41,142 nucleotides of DNA. It comes from a virus. Below are positions 30,507 through 37,536 of this stretch, in pieces. The DNA is taken from positions 1 to 41,142 of the IMG/VR virus record IMGVR_UViG_3300047557_002300. One strand, 5' to 3'. The number at the start of each line of letters is the position of its first letter. Within the stretch, counting starts at the first letter, position 1. Both the position numbers and the translations under genes were made by a program. The notes below the pieces were generated by a model. It was not told the origin of the DNA and made no database searches. It saw only the letters and a program-made list of their open reading frames with translations.

Positions 30507-31098
30507 GGTGTGAATTGAGTTGAATGATAAGCGTAGCTTATAAGTAGTTTAGGGACATGCTCAGGTCCATCTTCTTGATTAGCAATGAAGACTAGGGATC
30601 CTGTACACAGGTATTAAGTAAGGGTCGGCCCTTACTCCCCAGTTCGCTTCATCGTTTTTGTCTAGAGATGCAGCTTCCACCCTGCACCTCCTGGTTGACT
30701 CGCGGCCACGAGTGGTCTGCAGAACCGAACCAAATATAAAACATTTATGTAGGATATGGAAGCCCTTTATACTTCATGGGCGTTACCCGTGATCAGACAC
30801 GGTTAGAGCTTGGTTCCGAGAGACCTTGCTTGATCTGAATCAACGGTAGGCCGTGGTTCCACACACGGCTTACTTGTTGTGTTACACAACGAACGACATC
30901 ATATACATCAATCGTCATATACTTTCCGTATCAATAGATACTAAAAGTTATGACATTAACGTATCGTGGTTGCAAATACAACCAAGAGCAACAGTCCAAG
31001 AAGGATAGAGACTGGTGGAACCTGGCCCATCGCCCCTGGCTCCGGCTGACCTACCGTAACGTACGATACTCTCCGTACACCACCGGAGGTCAGATCAA
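30507..31098. other. Hairpin-rich non-coding region of about 590 bases
   Basis: No convincing gene is seen. Many perfect hairpins lie close together: ATAAGC/GCTTAT (30527), CCTGT/ACAGG (about 30601), GTAAGGG-TCGG-CCCTTAC (about 30618), ACTCG/CGAGT (about 30698), two CCGTG/CACGG stems (about 30787 and 30852), TTGTG-TTA-CACAA (about 30877) and GGTTG/CAACC (about 30967). The region separates the minus-strand early block from the short plus-strand gene at 31099. It may be a large structured RNA, an origin or a divergent promoter region. Near-repeats CATCATATAC/CGTCATATAC occur at about 30897-30922. Confidence 0.5.
30956..31030 (-). CDS. Possible tiny membrane peptide (24 aa)
   Basis: MGQVPPVSILLGLLLLVVFA then TTIR is one hydrophobic helix. 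A GGAG lies 9 bases before the ATG. The region around it is otherwise non-coding, and the peptide may be chance. Confidence 0.25.
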   Translation of the reverse strand: MGQVPPVSILLGLLLLVVFATTIR

Positions 31099-31215
31099 AT
31101 GAACAAGGCATTGATTGTTTATCTGGTTGATAAACGCAGAAAGCTGGCACGCAAGGATGTGGAATCCAAGCATGCCATCAAGGAATTAAAAAAACAAAGT
31201 GCCGCGACCTTTTGA
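31099..31215 (+). CDS. Small basic hypothetical protein (38 aa)
   Basis: MNKALIVYLVDKRRKLARKD then VESKHAIKELKKQSAATF is a basic helical peptide. A strong ribosome site, GGAGGT, lies 8 bases before the ATG, unusual in this part of the genome. It runs towards thyX, which is on the other strand. It is likely real. Confidence 0.6.
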   Translation: MNKALIVYLVDKRRKLARKDVESKHAIKELKKQSAATF

Positions 31216-31225
31216 TCGCCACTCA

Positions 31226-31906
31226 TCAAGATAATCCCTCGGTTGGTCCGGGGGTTTCTTGTTGGAAGGTTGCTTCTCCAATGATGGGGAATTGTTTGCA
31301 GAAGATTGTTTTAATTGCTTCTGCAATTTCTCGGTGCTCGAGTTGGGTTCCTGGGTCACAGCGTAGTTCAAGGTAATGGATCCATGAACGCAGTGTACCG
31401 TTCATAAATAAACGGGTTGGTGTTGCAAGAGGCAAAACGAAACGTGCCGATTCTTTTGCAATGCCTTCGCTGATCATTTCCTGGTACAGATGTTTCGAAT
31501 CTTCCAGGAGTGTGGACATGCGACGGTAATAGTGGGCAAGTTTCTCACCACCAAGACGTTCCTTTAGATCGTCATTGGAGTTCTGTCTGTTTTTGTAGTC
31601 TTGGCTACGGAGATGCGGCATGACAATGCTGCCTACATCAGAGACATCAGCATAACGCTGGCTAAATTCTTGGAATGAGAAGGATCGATGACGCAGGATC
31701 TGAGGTGAGATTGCACGTGTTGTTTCGATTTCAACACACATGTTTGCCATTTCGTAGGGCGAGAAATGCTTGTGCTTGATTAAATACTTTAAAAGTTTTG
31801 GCGCCGTTTCAGTGTTCTTGGCGTTTTTAGGATTTGATACTCGCGCCATTTCGACGATCAGGTTTTCTGCGTTCGGGGTGGCCCACACTAATCTGACCTG
31901 AGACAT
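31226..31906 (-). CDS. thyX: Flavin-dependent thymidylate synthase
   Basis: This 226-residue ThyX enzyme makes dTMP from dUMP with FAD, NADPH and methylene-tetrahydrofolate. The signature RHRSFSFQEFSQRY follows the ThyX RHRxxSxQxxSxRY motif. SPYEMANMCVEIETTRAI and later RFVLPLATPTRLFMNGTLRS, then ELRCDPGTQLEHREIAEAI, match the family order. ATG 31906 is chosen as the family start; the longer frame reads into the nuclease gene. The EndoVII-like gene overlaps its first 80 bases in another frame. Confidence 0.95.
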   Translation of the reverse strand: MSQVRLVWATPNAENLIVEMARVSNPKNAKNTETAPKLLKYLIKHKHFSPYEMANMCVEIETTRAISPQILRHRSFSFQEFSQRYADVSDVGSIVMPHLRSQDYKNRQNSNDDLKERLGGEKLAHYYRRMSTLLEDSKHLYQEMISEGIAKESARFVLPLATPTRLFMNGTLRSWIHYLELRCDPGTQLEHREIAEAIKTIFCKQFPIIGEATFQQETPGPTEGLS

Positions 31907-32339
31907 AGTCGGCTGCTTGTTGTAGAAGAAAGTAGTTGTCGTTAAACTTACCAATTGCTTGGTTGCACCTTAGGCAAAGAAGTCCACGTATTTTACCAGT
32001 TAAATGGCAGTGATCAATGGCCAACCTCTTTCCGGATGTGCACTGCACTGTACCACAAATAGCGCATTGATTATTTTGCGCTTGCAGCATTGTTTCATAA
32101 TCTTCAATTATTAAACCAAATGTTCTAAGATTGGCTATTCTTTTATGTATGTTGTTGTATTTAACGCGTCGTTTTCTAGAATAATTACGATATTGCTCTG
32201 GTTTATTTGCGTAGATTTGCCGCTGTTTTTCTGCACAGCATTGTTTGCATTGGGACCTGGGCTTCTTGTTTGTTTTAGATACACAAGGAAAAAGATTAAT
32301 AGGTTTTAATTGATTGCATCGAGTACAAGTTTTGTTCAT
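31827..32339 (-). CDS. Endonuclease VII-type HNH nuclease (second copy type)
   Basis: This 170-residue protein has CTRCNQLKPINLFP and CKQCCAEKQ zinc pairs, then the core YETMLQAQNNQCAICG followed by LAIDHCHLTGKIRGLLCLRC and AIGKFNDN. It is the same family as the nuclease at 9604-10008 but clearly diverged. The last about 26 codons read into the first codons of thyX in a different frame (…SVGHPERRKPDRRNGASIKS), showing insertion directly before thyX. The longer N-terminal frame is not used because it overlaps the next gene and lacks domain sense. Confidence 0.8.
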   Translation of the reverse strand: MNKTCTRCNQLKPINLFPCVSKTNKKPRSQCKQCCAEKQRQIYANKPEQYRNYSRKRRVKYNNIHKRIANLRTFGLIIEDYETMLQAQNNQCAICGTVQCTSGKRLAIDHCHLTGKIRGLLCLRCNQAIGKFNDNYFLLQQAADYVSGQISVGHPERRKPDRRNGASIKS

Positions 32340-32364
32340 AAACAGCGCAGGAAGTTGTGATACA

Positions 32365-32667
32365 TCACTCAACCTCAAAACCATAGCCTTCAGATTGTAG
32401 CCTTTGTAGCTGATCAACAGGACAGATACGCATCTGTGCATGTTCTGTTGGAGTTTGCAGGTGATCCCATTTGACCATGAGGAACTTTTGTTTGGCACCT
32501 GATTTATTTGGTTTGAGTTTGATGCCAACCACAGTGCCATAACGCTGGAACCTGTACTGCTGAATACGTTCTTTCACTTCATTACGTACAGCAAAAATCC
32601 CATGAGCTTTGGGACGCTCTGCTACACGATCACCAATGGTGTAATCGTACTGACGCTTGGTAGTCAT
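32365..32667 (-). CDS. Hypothetical protein, SH3-like (100 aa)
   Basis: MTTKRQYDYTIGDRVAERPK then VVGIKLKPNKSGAKQKFLMV and KWDHLQTPTEHAQMRICPVD suggest a small beta-barrel with a basic surface, possibly DNA-binding. Its ATG overlaps the next gene's stop by 4 bases (ATGA). No family is assigned. Confidence 0.6.
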   Translation of the reverse strand: MTTKRQYDYTIGDRVAERPKAHGIFAVRNEVKERIQQYRFQRYGTVVGIKLKPNKSGAKQKFLMVKWDHLQTPTEHAQMRICPVDQLQRLQSEGYGFEVE

Positions 32668-33059
32668 TTGGATTTAAAGAGTTGGAAGTGATTGCAGTCG
32701 TACGACTCAGCAGTGTCGTACTCAGGAAAATCAAATGTGCAATAAGAGCCATCGACGTTGTGATGGCAATCGCTACATTTGTTGATTGGTTTGAATTCCA
32801 CCCCAGATGGGGGTGATTCCACCCCGGATGTGAGTGGTTGATTTGCCATAAGCTTTTGTAGTTGCTCAATAAGATAGAGGTTACGCTTAGCTTCTTCAAA
32901 GAAATCTGCTGATACTTCATGGGTTGTAACCCTGTAGTCACAGCAGTCGCACTGCTTGCGTCGCCTTGTTGATAGACCAGTCTTCCTGGATTCAATAACT
33001 CTGAGTCCAGGTTGATTGCATTGAGGACAGTCAGGAAGGATTGTCTTCTGGAACGCCAT
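32664..33059 (-). CDS. NrdR-like zinc-ribbon protein
   Basis: This 131-residue protein's N-terminus CPQCNQPGLRVIESRKTGLS then TRRRKQCDCCDYRVTTHE follows the NrdR-type zinc ribbon (two CxxC pairs, then RRRRxC-xx-C and TT-x-E). The ATP-cone domain of NrdR is absent. The C-terminus holds another Cys/His cluster (INKCSDCHHNVDG, then CNHFQ), so two zinc sites are possible. It could regulate nucleotide metabolism genes such as thyX nearby; that is inference. It contains a short in-frame repeat (SGVE twice). Confidence 0.6.
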   Translation of the reverse strand: MAFQKTILPDCPQCNQPGLRVIESRKTGLSTRRRKQCDCCDYRVTTHEVSADFFEEAKRNLYLIEQLQKLMANQPLTSGVESPPSGVEFKPINKCSDCHHNVDGSYCTFDFPEYDTAESYDCNHFQLFKSK

Positions 33060-33360
33060 TGCTTTGTTCGATGTTCAGTGAATCAAGCAGATCAGTGGTT
33101 TGTTCTGGTCCAATCAAATTAAACGCATCAATAATTAATCGAACATTCGGTACTTCTTTGTAGTGTGTGTTGAGGAATAGTTCAGCAAACTCAAAGTCAT
33201 CAACTGATTTAGTTAATGAAAGCATGATGTCCGACGGCATTTCGTCAACGATACGTTCAACGATTGCACGACGGACTTTATCCCATGCTTCATCAGGGAT
33301 GACATCAGCAATGAGTTGAGTTATGTCTGTTGTTGTTTCAGATTGAAGTGGTGTGATCAT
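33031..33360 (-). CDS. Hypothetical protein (109 aa)
   Basis: From ATG 33360: MITPLQSETTTDITQLIADV, then IPDEAWDKVRRAIVERIVDE and FEFAELFLNTHYKEVPNVRL. It is helical with acidic patches. It overlaps the zinc-ribbon gene by 29 bases. There is no recognised family. A terminator-like hairpin (33362-33388) lies directly before the start. Confidence 0.55.
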   Translation of the reverse strand: MITPLQSETTTDITQLIADVIPDEAWDKVRRAIVERIVDEMPSDIMLSLTKSVDDFEFAELFLNTHYKEVPNVRLIIDAFNLIGPEQTTDLLDSLNIEQSNGVPEDNPS

Positions 33361-33361
33361 G

Positions 33362-33388
33362 AAGAAAAGACCCCTGGCTGAGCAGGGG
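33362..33388 (-). terminator. Terminator-like hairpin with U-rich tail
   Basis: CCCCTG/CAGGGG stem with a 6-base loop is followed on the minus strand by TCTTTTCTTC, only a few bases before the ATG at 33360. It could be a weak terminator of 33409-33771 or a leader hairpin of the next gene. Confidence 0.5.
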
Positions 33389-33408
33389 CCGAACATTCCG
33401 CATGAATC

Positions 33409-33771
33409 TTAGGCAGGTTCTGCCGGTGTGTCCAGGATTTGATCCATCAATCCTGACTCCTTGAGTCGATCCAACATGCCGCACATGATGGTGGCATGGG
33501 CATGGGTTTGTTCCATGAACATCTTTGCCCGCTCTGCGGACATGGTATGGATACGACCGGAGGGTTCCACATAGCGCCAGCTGCCATCAGGCTGGGGATC
33601 ACCTTGGAGGGCAAGACGTTCTGAGTTATGAACGTACCTGAGCTCGAGGTTGTGATAGTCCTTAAGGCCGTCAGCCGCAGTCCAGGTTGCTCCAAGGTTG
33701 TAACGCTGATCGTCGTCAGTGTAGGCGTGGAACTCAGGGATGAGATGTTTGAAAGCAGCAAAGATTTGCAT
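33409..33771 (-). CDS. Hypothetical protein downstream of tRNA-Leu (120 aa)
   Basis: MQIFAAFKHLIPEFHAYTDD then YNLGATWTAADGLKDYHNLE and YVEPSGRIHTMSAERAKMFM read as a folded small protein; the family is not recognised. Its ATG is 23 bases after the tRNA-Leu 3' end (through CCA), with an A-rich leader lacking a Shine-Dalgarno. This is the same spacing as the RNA elements before other genes. Confidence 0.6.
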   Translation of the reverse strand: MQIFAAFKHLIPEFHAYTDDDQRYNLGATWTAADGLKDYHNLELRYVHNSERLALQGDPQPDGSWRYVEPSGRIHTMSAERAKMFMEQTHAHATIMCGMLDRLKESGLMDQILDTPAEPA

Positions 33772-33794
33772 TGTTTTGAATTAAGTAGGTGTGT

Positions 33795-33880
33795 TGGTGG
33801 GGACAGAGAGAATTGAACTCTCACGGCCAATGGCCAACGGATTTTAAGTCCGTTGCGTCTACCTATTCCGCCATGTCCCC
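33795..33880 (-). tRNA. tRNA-Leu (anticodon UAA), CCA encoded
   Basis: On the minus strand: acceptor GGGGACA/TGTCCCC, anticodon arm ACGGA-CTTAAAA-TCCGT with TAA, a long variable arm (TTGGCCATTGGCC-type, typical for Leu) and T-arm GAGAG-TTCAATT-CTCTC. The 3' end ACCA is encoded. It overlaps the last 18 bases of the gene at 33863 and sits directly before the gene at 33409-33771. Confidence 0.95.
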
Positions 33881-34093
33881 ATCACTTGGACTTACCTCAA
33901 CATCAATCGATGATGAGTGCCAAGTGTGATCCTGTGGCAATGGCTCAGTGCCATAGGTCCAGGTATCGTAGTCTTCCTCATTACGAGGATCGGTTTCGTC
34001 CATGAGGATGTAATGAGGTGAGTTGTCTGTGATGTACTCACCAAGATTGGCCATAGCCATGGCGAGTAACTGTTGATCGGTGTAGTCAGTCAT
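33863..34093 (-). CDS. Small acidic hypothetical protein (76 aa)
   Basis: MTDYTDQQLLAMAMANLGEY then PHYILMDETDPRNEEDYDTW and TWHSSSIDVEVSPSDG. The last codons pass through the family B RNA copy (33883-33926) and into the tRNA-Leu gene. Either the C-terminus is read through the RNA structures, or the gene ends by truncation. The leader holds CCAGCC/GGCTGG. Confidence 0.5.
   Translation of the reverse strand: MTDYTDQQLLAMAMANLGEYITDNSPHYILMDETDPRNEEDYDTWTYGTEPLPQDHTWHSSSIDVEVSPSDGDMAE
33883..33926 (-). ncRNA. Family B RNA element, copy 5 (diverged), before tRNA-Leu
   Basis: On the minus strand: P1 CACTTGG/CCAAGTG (7 bp), 5' joining CA, an inner hairpin CTCAtCATC...GATGtTGAG, and 3' joining GTAAGT. 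This matches the other copies except the CAT is reduced and UG becomes GG. It lies 2 bases before the 5' end of the tRNA. Confidence 0.45.
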
Positions 34094-34143
34094 GATTGAA
34101 ACCAGCCCTAGTATCGAGGCTAAGGCTGGTAAGCCGTGCGGGC

Positions 34144-34677
34144 TCAGGCAGATTGTAGCTTATTTAAGCAAGCAAAGCTCCCATGATAAGCAAGAGCTGC
34201 TTCATTGTAAACTTTTGCAGCTTCCTCTAAATCTGTGTATGATCCCAAACAGATTTGTTTTCCATTCGCTTTTATACGAACGTCCCATTTACGCGTATCT
34301 TTCCTAAAACTCACACCTTTGTAACCTGATGTGTTGGAAGCAGGTTTATCTCTGTTAAAAGAGTTGCCTGCCTTGTTGGTAATACGTAAGTTTTCTATTG
34401 TGTTGTTTGATCGATCACCATCGCAATGATCAATGTAATCAAAACCAGGATCTAAATAAGTAGATAAATACCAAACAATTCTATGAGACGAATAGAATAA
34501 ACCCTTTATACAAACCTGGTAGTAACCTTTGCCATTGTTATTACCAGTAACAGCATCTTTGAGAGCCCTTGGATTTCTGGTTATTCTATTTCTCAAGCCA
34601 GAAGGAGAAGAAGGATCAACATAGATCTGTTGTTTTAAAAAGTTTAATTCAGGCATTGGATGAAACTTTTCAGGCAT
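34144..34677 (-). CDS. HNH-AP2 homing endonuclease
   Basis: The first half is HNH_3 (YYQVCIKGLFYSSHRIVWYL, then YIDHCDGDRSNNTIENLRI). The C-terminal part (NTSGYKGVSFRKDTRKWDVR, then ICLGSYTDLEEAAKVYNEAA) is an AP2 DNA-binding domain, a familiar pairing in phage homing nucleases. 177 residues is typical. Family B RNA copy 1 lies 10 bases before the ATG. Confidence 0.9.
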   Translation of the reverse strand: MPEKFHPMPELNFLKQQIYVDPSSPSGLRNRITRNPRALKDAVTGNNNGKGYYQVCIKGLFYSSHRIVWYLSTYLDPGFDYIDHCDGDRSNNTIENLRITNKAGNSFNRDKPASNTSGYKGVSFRKDTRKWDVRIKANGKQICLGSYTDLEEAAKVYNEAALAYHGSFACLNKLQSA

Positions 34678-34687
34678 GGCTTAATAA

Positions 34688-34721
34688 AAAGGACTTACAT
34701 GCAATGTAATGCAATGCCTTT
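34688..34721 (-). ncRNA. Family B RNA element, copy 1
   Basis: P1 AAAGG/CCTTT, joining CAT, P2 TGCA-TTACAT-TGCA, joining TGTAAGT. It lies between the PcfJ-like gene's stop and the HNH-AP2 start, 10 bases before the ATG. Confidence 0.55.
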
Positions 34722-34724
34722 GTG

Positions 34725-36455
34725 TCAATTTGCAGCAAGCTGCTTCTCCCGCTCTTGCAAGACCTGACGGAATGCTTCTGTGTAAGCTTCCCGTTGTTCT
34801 TCTGTCAACCGCTGGTTGGCAACACCAGAGATTTGCTTGACCGACATCAGGCCCATGTCAACCACCAGTTGGATGGTGAACGTGGGCTTACCATCAATCA
34901 TGCATAGCACAATGAAGTGCTTACGTTTCTTGATGTCATCGGCATAGTGGGATGCAGAACCGACGCAGTTGCGTACGGCCTGGCCCCACATTGCCAACTG
35001 ATGTGTGTCAACAGGTTGGAAGAATGACCAGGTCTCGCCGTTGCGTGTAACCCTGATGGGTTCAGGGAATAAGTCCTGACGCAAGGATTCGTTTGGATTC
35101 TGGATCTTCCAAGACTCAGCTTGGACATAGTCATGGAACTCATTGATGCGCCAACGTTTGGGTGGCGCAAGTTCCTTGCCATGACCAAGGATACGGATTG
35201 CCATGGAGAATGTATCATTCAGTTCATGGAATCCAGTACGTGCATAGCCGACTTCAGAGTCTGTCCAACGCATATCTATTTGTTCAAGATTTTTGCGGAG
35301 CATTGTAAACAACGATGCAACAGGCATGTGTTGACGCAACCATTCAATGAATTCATTGGAGGCATCAGCAAAGCTATGTGTTCTTATTTGACTAAGTTTG
35401 ATGTAACGAAGTTCGTTGTAATAAGTTTGGTAATGATCAAGAGGGCAATCGGGCCATATGTTATTAATCCAATCAATTGAATCAATAACTTGAATGAATG
35501 TCCTGAAGCCTTGAGTGATTGGTTTGCGTTCTGCGTTATCAGGATTGTTGTATGCAGTTGTGCAACGATCAAGTTCTGATTGCAGAAGTTTCTTGATTGC
35601 TGGCTTGGAAATGATATGAACAATTCTATTGATTGTTGAATAGGTTGCAGATACACAACCATTGTTATCATTTACATTGAACTTAGTTGCAGCATTGATT
35701 AAGTTATCCACAGTCATACCTTCTGTTTGATCACAGAACTTTGACATAAGCGGTGGCATATCAGCTGCATCAAAGATGTTGTTGCAACGAATGCGATCAA
35801 AGATTCCACGAGAATCACTCCAAGTAGGAATGTTTTCTCGTAGGCTTTTCTCGAATTGATTCGTTACTCGATCAATAATGTTGCGTCCCTTTTGGCAGTG
35901 CAGGTTAGATGCTTGCCATTGGTAAGAACGCCAGCCAGTTGAATCATTAGTAATGATGTCATCCCTGGTTATGTTCATCGAATAAGTAAACAACTGCGAG
36001 CCACGCCCAATGTCGTGGATGATGCACTTGTCTTTACTGTTCCAGATATGGTGCGGTGTGCCCTTAGCAGCAGCCGATGTGTTCTTGAATGCGTAGGCAT
36101 GGCCGTACACATACTGATCAGCTTGCTGCTTGGAAGGCAGCCATGCTGCGTACCACACCTGTTCGTAGTGGTAGAGGATGGCAATAACTTTGAGCCTGGC
36201 CTGTGGGGTTGCTACGTCCACAGGCGTAGTAAACACTTTGTATCGATCTGGTGCTTTCTGCTGGTTGATTTCATCAATCGCAGCTTGCTGATCTGATTCA
36301 CGCACCACGTTATGTGGAATCAGGTGCGGGATGTTACCAAGTGGGTACTTAGCTTTCTTGGTTGTGGTTTGCTTGGCCTGCTTAGCCAACACCTTCAGTG
36401 TTGGGTCATAGGCAAGCAGTTCGGTTTGTAGGTTGGAGGGAAGTTGGAATTGCAT
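34725..36455 (-). CDS. PcfJ-like protein
   Basis: This 576-residue protein's conserved end (MWGQAVRNCVGSASHYADDI, then MIDGKPTFTIQLVVDMGLMS and KQISGVANQRLTEEQREAYT) matches the PcfJ-like domain seen in conjugation and phage proteins; its activity is not known. The first two thirds show repeated Trp/Tyr-rich segments but no known fold. It lies between family A RNA copy 4 (22 bases before its ATG) and family B copy 1 after its stop. Confidence 0.65.
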   Translation of the reverse strand: MQFQLPSNLQTELLAYDPTLKVLAKQAKQTTTKKAKYPLGNIPHLIPHNVVRESDQQAAIDEINQQKAPDRYKVFTTPVDVATPQARLKVIAILYHYEQVWYAAWLPSKQQADQYVYGHAYAFKNTSAAAKGTPHHIWNSKDKCIIHDIGRGSQLFTYSMNITRDDIITNDSTGWRSYQWQASNLHCQKGRNIIDRVTNQFEKSLRENIPTWSDSRGIFDRIRCNNIFDAADMPPLMSKFCDQTEGMTVDNLINAATKFNVNDNNGCVSATYSTINRIVHIISKPAIKKLLQSELDRCTTAYNNPDNAERKPITQGFRTFIQVIDSIDWINNIWPDCPLDHYQTYYNELRYIKLSQIRTHSFADASNEFIEWLRQHMPVASLFTMLRKNLEQIDMRWTDSEVGYARTGFHELNDTFSMAIRILGHGKELAPPKRWRINEFHDYVQAESWKIQNPNESLRQDLFPEPIRVTRNGETWSFFQPVDTHQLAMWGQAVRNCVGSASHYADDIKKRKHFIVLCMIDGKPTFTIQLVVDMGLMSVKQISGVANQRLTEEQREAYTEAFRQVLQEREKQLAAN

Positions 36456-36477
36456 TGAATTGAGTGGGTAAATGGAA

Positions 36478-36505
36478 TGGGCAGTTTAACGTCATGCCCA
36501 GGACG
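36478..36505 (-). ncRNA. Family A RNA element, copy 4
   Basis: On the minus strand: CGTCC, stem TGGGCA/TGCCCA and loop TGACGTTAAAC, 22 bases before the PcfJ-like start. The stem changes from copy 2 are compensatory; the loop is the same. Confidence 0.7.
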
Positions 36506-36510
36506 GTTGA

Positions 36511-36762
36511 TCAATCTAGATCTATGGTGTCAACGAGTTGCCACTGAGGATCGAGGTGATCAAGATAGGTACAGAAGCCATCTTCATCAAGAGGGATTGA
36601 TTCTCCTGGATCCAGTTCAATAGTTGCTTGACATAATGCAGGAGCCCATTCTTCAGGGTCAAGACGAGTTGCCCGATAGAGCAGGCGCATTTCGTCAACA
36701 ACTGCTGTAACTGTGACATGAGTATCAGTGAATGAAGTGTCTTCGATGGCAAGGACTGTCAT
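36511..36762 (-). CDS. Small acidic hypothetical protein (83 aa)
   Basis: From ATG 36762: MTVLAIEDTSFTDTHVTVTA, then VVDEMRLLYRATRLDPEEWA and CTYLDHLDPQWQLVDTIDLD. It is an acidic, probably beta-rich small protein. The ATG overlaps the stop of the upstream gene by one base (TAATG). There is no family call. Confidence 0.6.
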   Translation of the reverse strand: MTVLAIEDTSFTDTHVTVTAVVDEMRLLYRATRLDPEEWAPALCQATIELDPGESIPLDEDGFCTYLDHLDPQWQLVDTIDLD

Positions 36763-36947
36763 TAGTCTTTGTCGATGTAGGAATAGAGTGGTGTTTTGAC
36801 AAGGCGGTACTTCATCCACAGCTGAGCCGTGTGGTACTCGCCATCAAAACGTGTTGAATCCAACACATTTGCTGATGCTCTGCGCCGTGCGCAGTCAGCA
36901 AGATTGATTCGATCAAACAAGTTGAGATTGTCGGTAACAGCAGACAT
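36762..36947 (-). CDS. Small hypothetical protein (61 aa)
   Basis: MSAVTDNLNLFDRINLADCA then SANVLDSTRFDGEYHTAQLW and a basic-Tyr end. It starts 26 bases after family B RNA copy 2, with the leader CCACTTACTCAACTCAAATC before the ATG. Confidence 0.6.
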   Translation of the reverse strand: MSAVTDNLNLFDRINLADCARRRASANVLDSTRFDGEYHTAQLWMKYRLVKTPLYSYIDKD

Positions 36948-36973
36948 GATTTGAGTTGAGTAAGTGGGCAGAC

Positions 36974-37003
36974 ACTGGGACTTACACCTTGCGGATGCCC
37001 AGT
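36974..37003 (-). ncRNA. Family B RNA element, copy 2
   Basis: P1 ACTGGG/CCCAGT, joining CAT, P2 CC-GCAA-GG, joining TGTAAGT. It is 26 bases before the ATG of 36762-36947. Confidence 0.7.
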
Positions 37004-37007
37004 ATCT

Positions 37008-37205
37008 TTAGATTATCTTAATGTTTGGAATGCTAACTCCAGTGTTCGGGATACTGAAAGATCCTTTCACACCATTTGGATTTGCATTGAGTGTTAGTTG
37101 GAATGGACCAAGCTTGATTGCTTTAGTAAATGATTTAATTCCGTGTTCAGTAATGTTCACACCATGAATGGTGCGATCAAAGCTGATGAGTGAACGCTTG
37201 GTCAT
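37008..37205 (-). CDS. Small hypothetical protein, possibly DUF4236-like (65 aa)
   Basis: MTKRSLISFDRTIHGVNITE, then KAIKLGPFQLTLNANPNGVK and GSFSIPNTGVSIPNIKII. The Gly/Ile/Ser beta repeats resemble DUF4236, but the match is weak. Its ATG overlaps the previous gene's stop (ATGA). Confidence 0.5.
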   Translation of the reverse strand: MTKRSLISFDRTIHGVNITEHGIKSFTKAIKLGPFQLTLNANPNGVKGSFSIPNTGVSIPNIKII

Positions 37206-37408
37206 TTGAGGTCATCCGGTAGGAGTGCTTGTGAATCTTCATCGTCCATATTGGACATAACAAACTTTTCTCCATTGGGGGCAATAAAGCCCCCGATGAA
37301 TCCCATACCGAGACGATCGGATGTTTCCTTCATGCGAGCAACAAGTTGCATGGCTTGAAGTCTTTGCATATCCATGGAGTCTGGTATGCGAGGAGTATTG
37401 TTGGTCAT
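37202..37408 (-). CDS. Small hypothetical protein (68 aa)
   Basis: MTNNTPRIPDSMDMQRLQAM, then QLVARMKETSDRLGMGFIGG and KFVMSNMDDEDSQALLPDD: helical with a short Gly-rich centre. The leader has GTTAACTCAACTCAGTTCCA before the ATG and no Shine-Dalgarno. The family is unknown. Confidence 0.55.
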   Translation of the reverse strand: MTNNTPRIPDSMDMQRLQAMQLVARMKETSDRLGMGFIGGFIAPNGEKFVMSNMDDEDSQALLPDDLK

Positions 37409-37536
37409 TGGAACTGAGTTGAGTTAACGATGGAAGTCTATCAGGGTTGTCAAGGGTTGAGTGGAGGGGTAGTACATAAGTTTATCTAATAGAAATTAAA
37501 TGAACTCCTGGTACTCCCCTCCGGGGGTTTGGGGGA

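Noticed and set aside
31031-31150. N-terminal part of the 64-residue minus-strand frame
   Set aside because: It lies opposite a plus-strand gene with a strong ribosome site and is not protein-like; only the hydrophobic end is kept as a weak candidate.
32340-32540. 67-residue N-terminal extension of the EndoVII-type protein
   Set aside because: It overlaps the 100-residue gene and has no domain content; the nuclease family starts at MNKTCTRC.
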